Positions 1 through 6,328 are shown, counted from the first letter of the stretch. The stretch is 6,428 nt of DNA from CAZHDI01 sp964531285 (GCA_964531285.1 CAZHDI010000136.1:1-6428); one strand, 5' to 3'. Program-made: numbers and translations. The notes: a model not told the origin generated them from the letters alone.

Positions 1-461
1 GAGGCGTTCTTGCCGAACAGCGTGCTCTGCGGACCGCGCAGCACCTCGACCCGCTCCAGGTTCGGCAGATCCGAGATCGCCGATGCCGAACGCGACCGGT
101 ACACGCCGTCGATGAACACACCCACGGACGGTTCGATGCCCGCATTGTTGGCGCCGTTACCGAAGCCGCGAATGGTGAAATTGGTGTTGGCCGAGCTTTG
201 CAGTTGGGTGACCCGCAGCGACGGCACCACGGTCTGCAAATCGATCAGATCGATGATGCGCGCCTGCTCTATAACTTCGCTGTCGATCACCGAGACGGCA
301 ATCGGGACTTCCTGGAGCGTCTGCTCGCGCTTGCCGGCCGTGACCACGATGCGTTCCTGATCGGCGGCATCGATTGGCGCATCTTGGGCGCTCGCGCCGG
401 CCGGGACGCCAAGCATGGCGGCTGCGAGTACGGTGGTTGTGAGCCAATGGGTTCTGGTCAT
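1..461 (-). CDS. TonB-dependent outer-membrane receptor, N-terminal part (cut by window edge)
   Basis: Reading the minus strand from the ATG at 459-461 gives 153 codons that stay open to the window edge, so the rest of the plug and the whole beta-barrel lie outside. Residues 1-25 look like a Sec signal peptide: basic start (MTRTH), hydrophobic core, ASA cleavage site before Gln26. A TonB-box-like stretch follows (ERIVVTA, residues 36-42), then the plug opening QEVPIAVSVID (50-60), FTIRGFG (near 94-100), VGVFIDGVYRSR and LERVEVLRGPQSTLFGKNA at the cut end. These are classic plug-domain motifs. The family imports siderophores, cobalamin, glycans or other bulky ligands across the outer membrane using TonB-ExbBD energy. 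The substrate cannot be told from this part. The start is supported by a Shine-Dalgarno sequence (AGGAAGGGG on the minus strand, 471-479), 9 nt upstream. It is divergent from the lipoprotein gene. Confidence 0.95.
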   Translation of the reverse strand, partial: MTRTHWLTTTVLAAAMLGVPAGASAQDAPIDAADQERIVVTAGKREQTLQEVPIAVSVIDSEVIEQARIIDLIDLQTVVPSLRVTQLQSSANTNFTIRGFGNGANNAGIEPSVGVFIDGVYRSRSASAISDLPNLERVEVLRGPQSTLFGKNA

Positions 462-470
462 CCCGTCAAT

Positions 471-479
471 CCCCTTCCT
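471..479 (-). promoter_or_regulatory. Ribosome binding site of the TonB-dependent receptor
   Basis: The minus strand reads AGGAAGGGG here, 9 nt before the ATG at 459-461. It is a strong purine-rich Shine-Dalgarno match that fixes the start of the receptor. Confidence 0.8.
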
Positions 480-546
480 GTTCCTCAATCACATATCGGC
501 GCTTTAGGACGCATGAGCCCGCCCGCACCCTGTCATGCTGTCTACA

Positions 547-573
547 CGCCGTGCGTTAGGCCTAATCACGGCG
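547..573. promoter_or_regulatory. 27-bp interrupted palindrome upstream of the receptor gene (candidate operator)
   Basis: The outer arms CGCCGTG (547-553) and CACGGCG (567-573) are exact reverse complements. Between them is the perfect 10-bp palindrome TTAGGCCTAA (556-565). The only asymmetry is the joint: CG on the left, a single T on the right. That gives 12 paired positions in 27 bp. It lies about 85 bp upstream of the receptor start codon, which suits an operator for a dimeric regulator. It could also fold as a hairpin in a transcript, but no T-run follows on either strand, so it is not a typical terminator. The regulator is unknown. Confidence 0.45.
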
Positions 574-643
574 CTCCGGACGGCATATACCTGACGACGT
601 GTCGGTGCACTTACCTCAGCTACGCCGATGAGCGTGCAGGAAA

Positions 644-817
644 ATGGTGAAAAACCAATTCAAATCCACGTTTGCGGCATCGCTGCAACACGCCGACGCC
701 TTTAACGCGATTGGCTCGCGGCCAGGACACGGCAGACCCGTCATGCGCCAGAGCGCCGGAGCCCGCGCACAATCGCCCCCGGTCCCATCGCAAGGTTCGG
801 TCACCATGACCTACTAA
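644..817 (+). CDS. Possible 57-residue small ORF (doubtful)
   Basis: An ATG at 644-646 opens a 57-codon frame that ends at TAA 815-817. It begins MVKNQFKSTFAASLQHADAF. AGGA sits only a few bases before the ATG, closer than ideal. About 70% of third codon positions are G or C, somewhat lower than I would expect for the long genes here, although I did not count those. It shows no signal peptide, membrane segment or motif I recognise, and the second half is rich in Gly, Arg, Pro and Ser like chance translation of GC-rich DNA. Its stop codon touches the inverted repeat at 817-833. It is recorded because it is the best plus-strand candidate in this region; it is more likely noncoding. Confidence 0.12.
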   Translation: MVKNQFKSTFAASLQHADAFNAIGSRPGHGRPVMRQSAGARAQSPPVPSQGSVTMTY

Positions 818-833
818 CTGACCGCAGGTCAGT
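799..833. promoter_or_regulatory. Paired GGTCA/TGACC inverted repeats (candidate operator)
   Basis: Two palindromes lie side by side. GGTCA-N3-TGACC occupies 799-811 and ACTGACC-N3-GGTCAGT occupies 817-833. Both use the same half-site in opposite arrangement, and their centres (805 and 825) are 20 bp apart, close to two turns of the helix. ACTGACC...GGTCAGT resembles operators bound by TetR-family repressors, which is a family-level likeness only. No TetR gene is in the window. The nearest genes are the receptor (start about 340 bp away, minus strand) and the lipoprotein (start about 340 bp away, plus strand), so the target is unclear. Confidence 0.4.
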
Positions 834-911
834 AAACCGAGCCGCGAGAGGCGGCGCGGCGCCATGTTTTGAAGGATGCCTCAGGCTCTCGTTAATCACC
901 AATGCCCGTTT

Positions 912-938
912 GACCATGGGGGCCTGACGGCCCCGGTC
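912..938. repeat. Strong GC-rich hairpin with a TGAC loop
   Basis: GGGGCC (919-924) and GGCCCC (929-934) pair around a TGAC loop (925-928). GACC (912-915) and GGTC (935-938) extend the stem to ten pairs, with ATG (916-918) bulged on the left. There is no immediate T-run on either strand, although TTTT occurs 12 nt downstream on the plus strand at 951-954. It may be a terminator variant, an operator or a structured transcript element. It overlaps the -35 of the promoter proposed at 924-951. Confidence 0.4.
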
Positions 939-951
939 CGAATGATACAAT
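924..951 (+). promoter_or_regulatory. Candidate sigma-70-like promoter toward the lipoprotein gene
   Basis: CTGACG (924-929, four of six matches to TTGACA) and TACAAT (946-951, five of six to TATAAT) are 16 bp apart. They lie at the edge of the AT-rich tract 940-1060, which stands out in otherwise GC-rich DNA. A transcript would start near 958 and carry a leader of about 215 nt before the lipoprotein ATG. That long leader is a reason for caution. Confidence 0.3.
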
Positions 952-1002
952 TTTATCTAATGTTTTAGCAGTGTACAGATTAACCTTAATATCCGCCTAC
1001 GA

Positions 1003-1015
1003 CTGATCGGATCAG
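1003..1015. promoter_or_regulatory. 13-bp perfect palindrome (candidate operator)
   Basis: CTGATC-G-GATCAG is an exact inverted repeat around a single central base. It lies in the AT-rich tract ahead of the lipoprotein gene, about 50 bp downstream of the candidate promoter. A repressor bound here could block transcription, but the regulator is unknown and a repeat this short can occur by chance. Confidence 0.25.
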
Positions 1016-1037
1016 GGACGGAATATCCAGTTTTCGA

Positions 1038-1054
1038 TCAATTTTAGTCAATTT
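1038..1054 (+). repeat. TCAATTT direct repeat with 10-bp period
   Basis: TCAATTT occurs at 1038-1044 and again at 1048-1054, one helical turn apart. Direct repeats with about one turn spacing are the usual site form for winged-helix (OmpR/PhoB-type) response regulators. The position, about 120 bp before the lipoprotein ATG, is compatible with regulation. The evidence is only the repeat itself. Confidence 0.25.
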
Positions 1055-1157
1055 CCACATGGTCCCCCGCTTGCACTCCTCCGCACACTAACGATGGCCC
1101 GGCCGAGACCTTTCTTAACACACCCGGCTTCGATCCATCGGCGGCGTGAACGAGTGC

Positions 1158-1165
1158 GAAGGAGA
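1158..1165 (+). promoter_or_regulatory. Ribosome binding site of the lipoprotein gene
   Basis: GAAGGAGA lies 7 nt before the ATG at 1173-1175. It decides the start: the in-frame GTG at 1146 would place this sequence inside the coding region and leave nine extra residues ahead of the signal peptide. Confidence 0.8.
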
Positions 1166-1172
1166 CTGGCTC

Positions 1173-1604
1173 ATGTGGACCCTGTTCAAAACCAAAGGTG
1201 TCAAAGCAGGCTGGCTGGCGATGGTCGCCGGGCTGCTTCTGGGCGGCTGTGCCACCAAACCGGTATTCGTTCAGCATGAAATCGGCGCCGGTCAGGCCGT
1301 GTTTGAACGGCCCGCCCGCGAGATTGCCCGGAACTGCAAATGGCAACCGCCGCTGCGCGGATTTCGGTATGTGCGCGATGGGGCTCAGGAAAACGACTGC
1401 AAACACTATGCGCGCGATCTTGCCCGCTGCATGCATTCGGCCGGTGTCAATGTCCGGTGCGCGTCGGTCGAGTGGCGCGGCGGCAGCACCCGGGTGGTCT
1501 ACTACCCGGACGGCAAAGGCAAGTATCTGTGCGAGCATCAGGGCAATCCGATCGACTGCGAAACGCTCCGTAAGCGGCAGATCGTTAACTGTGAATCCGT
1601 GTAA
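1173..1604 (+). CDS. Cysteine-rich lipoprotein of unknown function
   Basis: The product has 143 residues. Residues 1-25 form a lipoprotein signal peptide: basic start (K6, K8, K11), hydrophobic core, and lipobox LGGC with the lipidated Cys at 26. Ala at +2 does not suggest inner-membrane retention, so an outer-membrane anchor facing the periplasm is likely. The mature part has seven more cysteines (55, 76, 86, 96, 120, 129, 140), unusually many for 118 residues, which suggests disulfides. I do not recognise the family. The stretch 74-112 (NDCKHYARDLARC, then a short Gly/Asn turn, strand ASVEW, strand RVVYYPDG) recalls the Cys-helix-strand-strand core of transglutaminase-like proteins, with C76 in the nucleophile place, but the expected His at the second strand is Thr/Arg (106-107). 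This likeness is speculative. The start rests on a good ribosome binding site and the position of the signal peptide. It lies 98 bp ahead of the kinase on the same strand, with a weak hairpin between. Confidence 0.85.
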   Translation: MWTLFKTKGVKAGWLAMVAGLLLGGCATKPVFVQHEIGAGQAVFERPAREIARNCKWQPPLRGFRYVRDGAQENDCKHYARDLARCMHSAGVNVRCASVEWRGGSTRVVYYPDGKGKYLCEHQGNPIDCETLRKRQIVNCESV

Positions 1605-1617
1605 CGCCCATTAAGAC

Positions 1618-1638
1618 GCCCGCTCCGCATGGCGGGGC
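1618..1638 (+). terminator. Weak hairpin after the lipoprotein gene
   Basis: CCCGC (1619-1623) pairs with GCGGG (1632-1636) around an 8-nt loop, starting 14 nt after the lipoprotein stop codon. The stem is short and no T-run follows, so it is at best a weak or factor-assisted terminator. Partial readthrough into the kinase gene is possible. Confidence 0.25.
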
Positions 1639-1640
1639 TG

Positions 1641-1669
1641 TGGTTGGACTTCATTGACCTTTCTATGAT
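1641..1669 (+). promoter_or_regulatory. Possible promoter of the kinase gene
   Basis: TATGAT (1664-1669) matches five of six positions of the sigma-70 -10 box. At 17 bp upstream is only TGGTTG (1641-1646), a poor -35. The better -35-like hexamers TTGGAC (1644-1649) and TTGACC (1654-1659) are too close to it. A start near 1676 would give a leader of about 27 nt before the ATG at 1703. Confidence 0.2.
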
Positions 1670-1702
1670 GCGATAGCGTCCAATTCAGTGATCGGTCGAT
1701 CC

Positions 1703-4700
1703 ATGGACGCTACTCGAACGGACTCCAATGCGCCGCCTTCCGTGGCCTCCCAGCGTCCGCCGGACCATCTGTCACCGGCCGGCACGCCGGCCCCTGCCCG
1801 CCCGGATCTGGCCGCGATCGTCGATCTGCTGCCGGACGGGCTGGTGCTCTGCGATGCCCGTCGCAAAATCCTGCTCGCCAATCGAACCATCCGCGCGCCC
1901 CTGGCCGAGACCGGGATGACCGTCCATCCGGGCCTGGACATCGACGCTCTTTTCCAGGCCGCGCTGGGCACCTGCTGGCTGCCGCCCCCGAACACATCCG
2001 CCGAGACCGCGCAAAGCGACCTTCGGCGCCTGATCGCCGACCGGGCGGGCACCAGCACGCTGCGCACCAAAGACAATCGCCACCTGGAAGTGACCGCGCA
2101 TGCCAGCGGCATGTCTGACACGCTGTTGCGTTTCACCGACATCACGCCGCTTGTTCAGCGCACGAACTTGGTGCATCAGGCCGAAACCGTCGTGCGTCAG
2201 GTCGAAACCCTGGCGAAGATCGGATATTTCGTTTTCAACACCGCCACCATGTCCACGACCTATGTGTCGCCCGGCCTGCTGAAACTCGCCACGTCCATGG
2301 CCCCCGATGAACCGGCCCAAAGCCTGACCAGCCTTCTGGCCCGCGTGCACCCGGATGACCGGACCGCCGTCGAACGGCAGGTCGGCCACGCCCTGGAGCG
2401 CAACACGCCGCTCAACACCCAATTCAAGGCGGTCACCTCCCAAGGCAAGATCCAGTATCTATGGCTGTCGGACGTGGCCGTCGAGGATATCGAAACCGGC
2501 GATATCGTCCGGATCGGAATCATTCAGGACATCACGGACCAGCATCATCGTGAGCAGGCCATTCGCAAAAGCGTCGCCTTGCGCGAAGCCATCACCGACT
2601 CCGCGCTCGATTGTATCATCACGATGGACGACGCGGGCATTGTGCGGGACTTCAACCCGGCGGCCGAGCGCACCTTCGGCTATCCGCGCACCGAGGCCAT
2701 TGGCGAACGGCTGTCGGATCTCGTGATCCCGCCGGCCCTGCGCGAAGCCCATGAGGCGGGTTTGGAACGCTATCTTTCCACCGGCAAGCACAATGTCCTC
2801 GGCAAACGGATCGAAGTCGGCGGCATGCATGCCAACGGATCGGAGATCCCTGTCGAACTCGCCATCACGCCCATCGAAGTGAATGGCGAGACCTTCTTTG
2901 CCGCCTATCTGCGCGACATCTCCGAGAAACTCCAGGCGAACGAGGCCCTGCGGAAATCCCAGGAAAACCTGGCCCGGGCCCAGGAAATCGCCCATCTGGG
3001 GAGTTGGGACTGGACCTTGTCCACCGATGAGGTTCAGTGGTCGGACGAGGTGTACCGGATTTTCGGTCTGGAGCCCGGCACGCCGATCACGTTCGACACC
3101 TACGCCAAGCAGGTCCACCTTGACGATCTGTTTCGGGTCCGTCAGGCGGTTGACCGCACGGTTCACGAGCAGGTCCCCTACGAAATGGAGCATCGGGTCA
3201 TTCGTCCGGATGGGGATGTGCGCGTGGTTCAGGGGCGCGGCATGCCGATTGTCGGCCCATCGGGCGCCGTTGAGAGTCTGGTCGGCACGGTGCTCGACAT
3301 CACACCGCTGCACCGCGCCCAGGACGAAATCCGCCGCGCACGCGATGAGGCCGAAGCCGCCAATCAGGCCAAAAGCCAGTTCCTGGCGACCATGAGCCAT
3401 GAAATCCGCACACCCCTGAACGGCGTCATCGGCGGTCTTAATCTGCTGATGGATACGAGTCTCAGCGCCGAACAGTCATCTCACGCCCGGATCGCGCTCA
3501 ACGCCGGCGAGTCCCTCCTGACCATCATCAACGACATTCTCGATTTCTCGAAGATCGAGGCTGGTCATTTGGCGCTCGAATATTCCGACTTCGCCATCGA
3601 CGATTTGATCCACCGGGTCGCCGACGTCATCAGCCCGCTGGCCAAGCAAAAGGGCCTGCCGCTTCATGTCGAGATCGACGACGCGGTCCCGGTCCATATC
3701 CATGCCGATGCCACGCGCATCCGGCAGATCGTGATAAACTTGGTGTCGAACGCGGTGAAATTCACCGATGCCGGGTCGGTTTCGATCCATGTCACCCGTC
3801 TGCGTAAGGACGGTCCGGTCCTGCGAATTGCCGTCACCGATACCGGGATCGGGATCACCGATACGCAGCGTGCCACCCTGTTTCAGGATTTCCATCAGGC
3901 CGATGCCAGCTATGCCCGCCGCTTCGGCGGCACGGGCCTGGGCCTTGCCATCTCCAAGCGCCTCGCCGAAGCGATGGGCGGGACGATTGCCTGCGACAGC
4001 GTACCGGGTAAGGGTTCGACCTTCGCTCTGGACCTGCCGGTGATGCCGGCGCACGCCATCGACGACACCGCCCTCAGCGACCCGGACCCGGAAACGGCCC
4101 TCAAGGGACGCATCCTGCTGGCCGAGGACAGTCAGACCAATGCCTATGTGGCCAAGGCGTTCTTGAAGCATCACGAGGTCACGATAGATCATGTGGGCAA
4201 TGGCATCGAAGCCGTGTGCGCGGTGCGGGAACGGCCCTACGATCTGATCCTCATGGATCTGTCCATGCCGGAAATGGACGGGCTGACCGCAACCCGTGAA
4301 ATCCGGGCGGCTGAACCGCTCCACGCCCATATCCCGATCATCGCCATGACGGCGAATGCGACGACCGAGGACGAGGCGGCCTGCCGCGCCGCGGGCATGG
4401 ACGATTTCCTCACCAAGCCCGTGAACAAGCCCGCCTTTATCGCCACCCTTGCGCGCTGGCTTGACCCGGGATCGGATGCTCCTCCGCGAACCGATGATCC
4501 GCCAGCCGATCATAGGCGGCCCGGCGCGCACGCCGCCATTCCGGACCCGAGCGACCTGGATCTCATTGACCCCAGGAGGATCAAGGAGAGTTGGGCCGAC
4601 TTCGATGACGAAATCCGCGCCCAGGCGCTTGCGTTATTCGTTACGGAAGCCAGGACCCGCGTGGAAGCGCTCGGCACCGCGTTGGATGAGGCCGATCTTG

Positions 4701-4912
4701 AAACCGCCCGGCGCGAAGCCCATGCGTTGAAAGGATCATCCGGTCATCTGGGCGCGGCGGTTCTATCGGACCGGGCCAAGCAGATCGAGGACGCCTGTGC
4801 CCAGGACGCCACTGACACCGCCCGCACCGCCGCGGCCGGATTGGCCGGATTGGCTGACCGCACCGTGGCCGCTTTGCGCACGGCCCTCGGCTCTTGCGAA
4901 CCGCCTCAGTAA
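1703..4912 (+). CDS. Soluble hybrid sensor histidine kinase: PAS x4, HisKA, HATPase, receiver, HPt
   Basis: This 1069-residue protein has no signal peptide or membrane segment and should sense a cytoplasmic cue. Four PAS-type modules lie at about 36-145, 165-275, 293-410 and 430-540; the third (FNPAAERTFGYPRTEAIGE, ending YLRDISEK) and fourth (GSWDWTL, ending VLDITPL) are clearest, the first is divergent. A short coiled coil (about 537-560) leads to the H-box SHEIRTPLNG with phospho-acceptor H566. The ATPase domain has N679 and N683 (N box), DTGIGI from D713 and GGTGLGL at 742-748. The receiver has E808/D809, phospho-acceptor D852, T883 and K905. The C-terminal HPt has H1007 in AHALKGSSGHLGA. 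All catalytic residues are present, so a full His-Asp-His relay is expected, passing phosphate from H1007 to a response regulator not in this window. The ATG at 1703 was chosen; an in-frame GTG at 1688 is possible, and neither has a Shine-Dalgarno sequence. It overlaps the convergent sulfatase by 7 bp. Confidence 0.95.
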   Translation: MDATRTDSNAPPSVASQRPPDHLSPAGTPAPARPDLAAIVDLLPDGLVLCDARRKILLANRTIRAPLAETGMTVHPGLDIDALFQAALGTCWLPPPNTSAETAQSDLRRLIADRAGTSTLRTKDNRHLEVTAHASGMSDTLLRFTDITPLVQRTNLVHQAETVVRQVETLAKIGYFVFNTATMSTTYVSPGLLKLATSMAPDEPAQSLTSLLARVHPDDRTAVERQVGHALERNTPLNTQFKAVTSQGKIQYLWLSDVAVEDIETGDIVRIGIIQDITDQHHREQAIRKSVALREAITDSALDCIITMDDAGIVRDFNPAAERTFGYPRTEAIGERLSDLVIPPALREAHEAGLERYLSTGKHNVLGKRIEVGGMHANGSEIPVELAITPIEVNGETFFAAYLRDISEKLQANEALRKSQENLARAQEIAHLGSWDWTLSTDEVQWSDEVYRIFGLEPGTPITFDTYAKQVHLDDLFRVRQAVDRTVHEQVPYEMEHRVIRPDGDVRVVQGRGMPIVGPSGAVESLVGTVLDITPLHRAQDEIRRARDEAEAANQAKSQFLATMSHEIRTPLNGVIGGLNLLMDTSLSAEQSSHARIALNAGESLLTIINDILDFSKIEAGHLALEYSDFAIDDLIHRVADVISPLAKQKGLPLHVEIDDAVPVHIHADATRIRQIVINLVSNAVKFTDAGSVSIHVTRLRKDGPVLRIAVTDTGIGITDTQRATLFQDFHQADASYARRFGGTGLGLAISKRLAEAMGGTIACDSVPGKGSTFALDLPVMPAHAIDDTALSDPDPETALKGRILLAEDSQTNAYVAKAFLKHHEVTIDHVGNGIEAVCAVRERPYDLILMDLSMPEMDGLTATREIRAAEPLHAHIPIIAMTANATTEDEAACRAAGMDDFLTKPVNKPAFIATLARWLDPGSDAPPRTDDPPADHRRPGAHAAIPDPSDLDLIDPRRIKESWADFDDEIRAQALALFVTEARTRVEALGTALDEADLETARREAHALKGSSGHLGAAVLSDRAKQIEDACAQDATDTARTAAAGLAGLADRTVAALRTALGSCEPPQ

Positions 4913-6321
4913 GTCACCGTCACGGTTTCCTCGCCCACGGCCTGATCCAAGGTCCGATGCGCAAAAGCCGGCGGCGCATTGTCCGCGTTCCACGCCTCGT
5001 AAGCGCCGGTCAAGCGGGCCACAATGTCCGGATGCGCGTCTGCCAGATTGACTGTTTCGGCCGGATCGGTCTCCAGATCGAAGAGAAACACAACAGGCGG
5101 ACCGCCCTCGGCATTGCGGACCTGCCACAGTTTCCACCGCCCCGAGCGGACGGCAAAATTATCGATGGCCCGCCAGAACAGATAAGCATGGGGCGGCGCG
5201 TCCGCGGCACCGGTCAGATGCGGGCGCAGGTCCCGGCCGTCGAGACCGGGCGCGGCCACACCGGCCAGGGCCAGACTGGTGGCGGCAATATCCAGCGAGA
5301 TGACCGGCTGCGTATAGTCGATCCCCGCCGGCGACGGACGCGGCAGACGCGCGATCATCGGCACACGGATCCCGCCTTCCAGATGCTCCCGCTTGAAGCC
5401 GGAAAACGGCGCGTTCGAACAATCGCCTTCGATATAGCGCGGGCAGCCATTGTCACTGAGAAACGCCACAAAGGTCGTGTCCGCAAGGCCGCGCTGGGCG
5501 AGCAGATCGAGAAGCGCGCCGATTCCATCGTCCATGGCGAGGATCATGGCCGCCTGAATGCGTTGCTCGCGGTCCTCGATGTGCGCGACGCGCTCCAGAT
5601 AGGCCGCTGTGGCTTCCAGCGGCACGTGGGGCGCGTAATGGGCGATGGCGAGAAAGAACGGCGCGCCGGCGTCGCTGGCCCGCTCGATGAACGCCAGCGC
5701 CTCCCGGTTCAGAATATCCGTCAGATAGCCGTCATCGGCCAATGGCGCGGCGCCGTCGAAAATCGTCCGTGTGGTGCGGTCCCGCAACTGCGGCGGCAGA
5801 ATGATTTCATCTCCCGGCTGAGGATCGACGATATAGCGCGATGGGGCATACCACCATACCGCCTCATCGAAGCCGCGCGCCTGCGGATCGCGGCCCTCGC
5901 CCACCCCCAGATGCCATTTGCCCACAAGCCCGGTCGCATAGCCTGCCGCGTTGAGCCGCTCAGCGACCGTCAGGCGGTCGGCCGGCAACATGCCGCTATC
6001 GGGGCGCGGACGGGTTGGATTGACGTCATAGCCGAAGCGGGTCTGATAGACCCCGGTATGCAGCCCCGCCCGCGAGGGCGAACAGATCGGTGCCGTGACA
6101 TATCCATCCGTGAACCGCACGCCGGACGCGGCCAGCCGGTCGATATGCGGGGTCGGCACCAGCGCGCTGCCATAAGCTCCGACATCGCCGTAGCCCAGAT
6201 CATCGGCAATGATCCAGATGATATTCGGCCGGGCATCCGCCGCCTCGGCCCGATGGGCCGGGGCGACCGCCAGAAACACCAGCGCAAGCAGCATGAACGT
6301 TAGACCGTGCCGGATCGTCAT
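4906..6321 (-). CDS. Secreted Cys-type sulfatase (arylsulfatase / GalNAc-6-sulfatase-like, formylglycine-dependent)
   Basis: The 471-residue product hydrolyses sulfate esters, releasing sulfate; the exact substrate is not readable from sequence. Residues 1-27 form a Sec signal peptide ending AEA, so it acts in the periplasm or outside. The alkaline-phosphatase-fold sulfatase motifs are all present: metal-binding D40-D41 in IIADDLGYGDVG, the signature CSPSRAG with C80 as the residue converted to formylglycine and R84, K135 and H137 in GKWHLG, H228 and H232 in AHYAPHVP, D290-N291 in SDNG, and K310 in GFKREHLEGG. The C-terminal subdomain has the typical RSGRWKLW and FDLETDPAETVNLA. Length is normal for the family. 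C293 and C301 could form a disulfide. Activity needs a maturase (an FGE or anSME enzyme), not found here. The start at 6321 is set by GGGAGGG on the minus strand 7 nt upstream and by the signal peptide; an upstream ATG at 6405 would bury that peptide. The genomic neighbourhood does not show its substrate. Confidence 0.95.
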   Translation of the reverse strand: MTIRHGLTFMLLALVFLAVAPAHRAEAADARPNIIWIIADDLGYGDVGAYGSALVPTPHIDRLAASGVRFTDGYVTAPICSPSRAGLHTGVYQTRFGYDVNPTRPRPDSGMLPADRLTVAERLNAAGYATGLVGKWHLGVGEGRDPQARGFDEAVWWYAPSRYIVDPQPGDEIILPPQLRDRTTRTIFDGAAPLADDGYLTDILNREALAFIERASDAGAPFFLAIAHYAPHVPLEATAAYLERVAHIEDREQRIQAAMILAMDDGIGALLDLLAQRGLADTTFVAFLSDNGCPRYIEGDCSNAPFSGFKREHLEGGIRVPMIARLPRPSPAGIDYTQPVISLDIAATSLALAGVAAPGLDGRDLRPHLTGAADAPPHAYLFWRAIDNFAVRSGRWKLWQVRNAEGGPPVVFLFDLETDPAETVNLADAHPDIVARLTGAYEAWNADNAPPAFAHRTLDQAVGEETVTVTY

Positions 6322-6328
6322 CGGTAAG

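Noticed and set aside
198..650. 150-codon plus-strand open frame
   Set aside because: Over its first 264 bases it is antisense to the receptor's signal peptide and plug, which are clearly real.
616..865. Two overlapping minus-strand frames of 63 and 81 codons
   Set aside because: No ribosome binding site, motif or convincing composition was seen; they look like chance frames in GC-rich noncoding DNA.
980..989. TTAA-N2-TTAA as a CtrA cell-cycle regulator site
   Set aside because: The CtrA consensus needs a spacing of 7 bp between the TTAA halves; here it is 2.
1044..1538. 164-codon minus-strand open frame
   Set aside because: It is antisense to the lipoprotein, which has a signal peptide, lipobox and ribosome binding site.
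2459..3400. 313-codon minus-strand open frame
   Set aside because: It lies wholly inside the kinase, whose domains are intact in the plus frame; long antisense frames are expected in GC-rich genes. No motif was seen in its translation.
3476..4531. 351-codon minus-strand open frame
   Set aside because: It is antisense to the catalytic and receiver domains of the kinase; its Gly/Arg/Asp-rich composition is that of a shadow translation.
4834..4851. Tandem 9-bp repeat GGCCGGATT x2
   Set aside because: It is in frame inside the kinase HPt domain, encodes AGLAGL, and needs no explanation beyond local slippage.
4894..6303. 469-codon plus-strand open frame
   Set aside because: It is antisense to the sulfatase, which has every family motif, a signal peptide and a ribosome binding site. 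The plus-strand product is Arg-rich without recognisable motifs.
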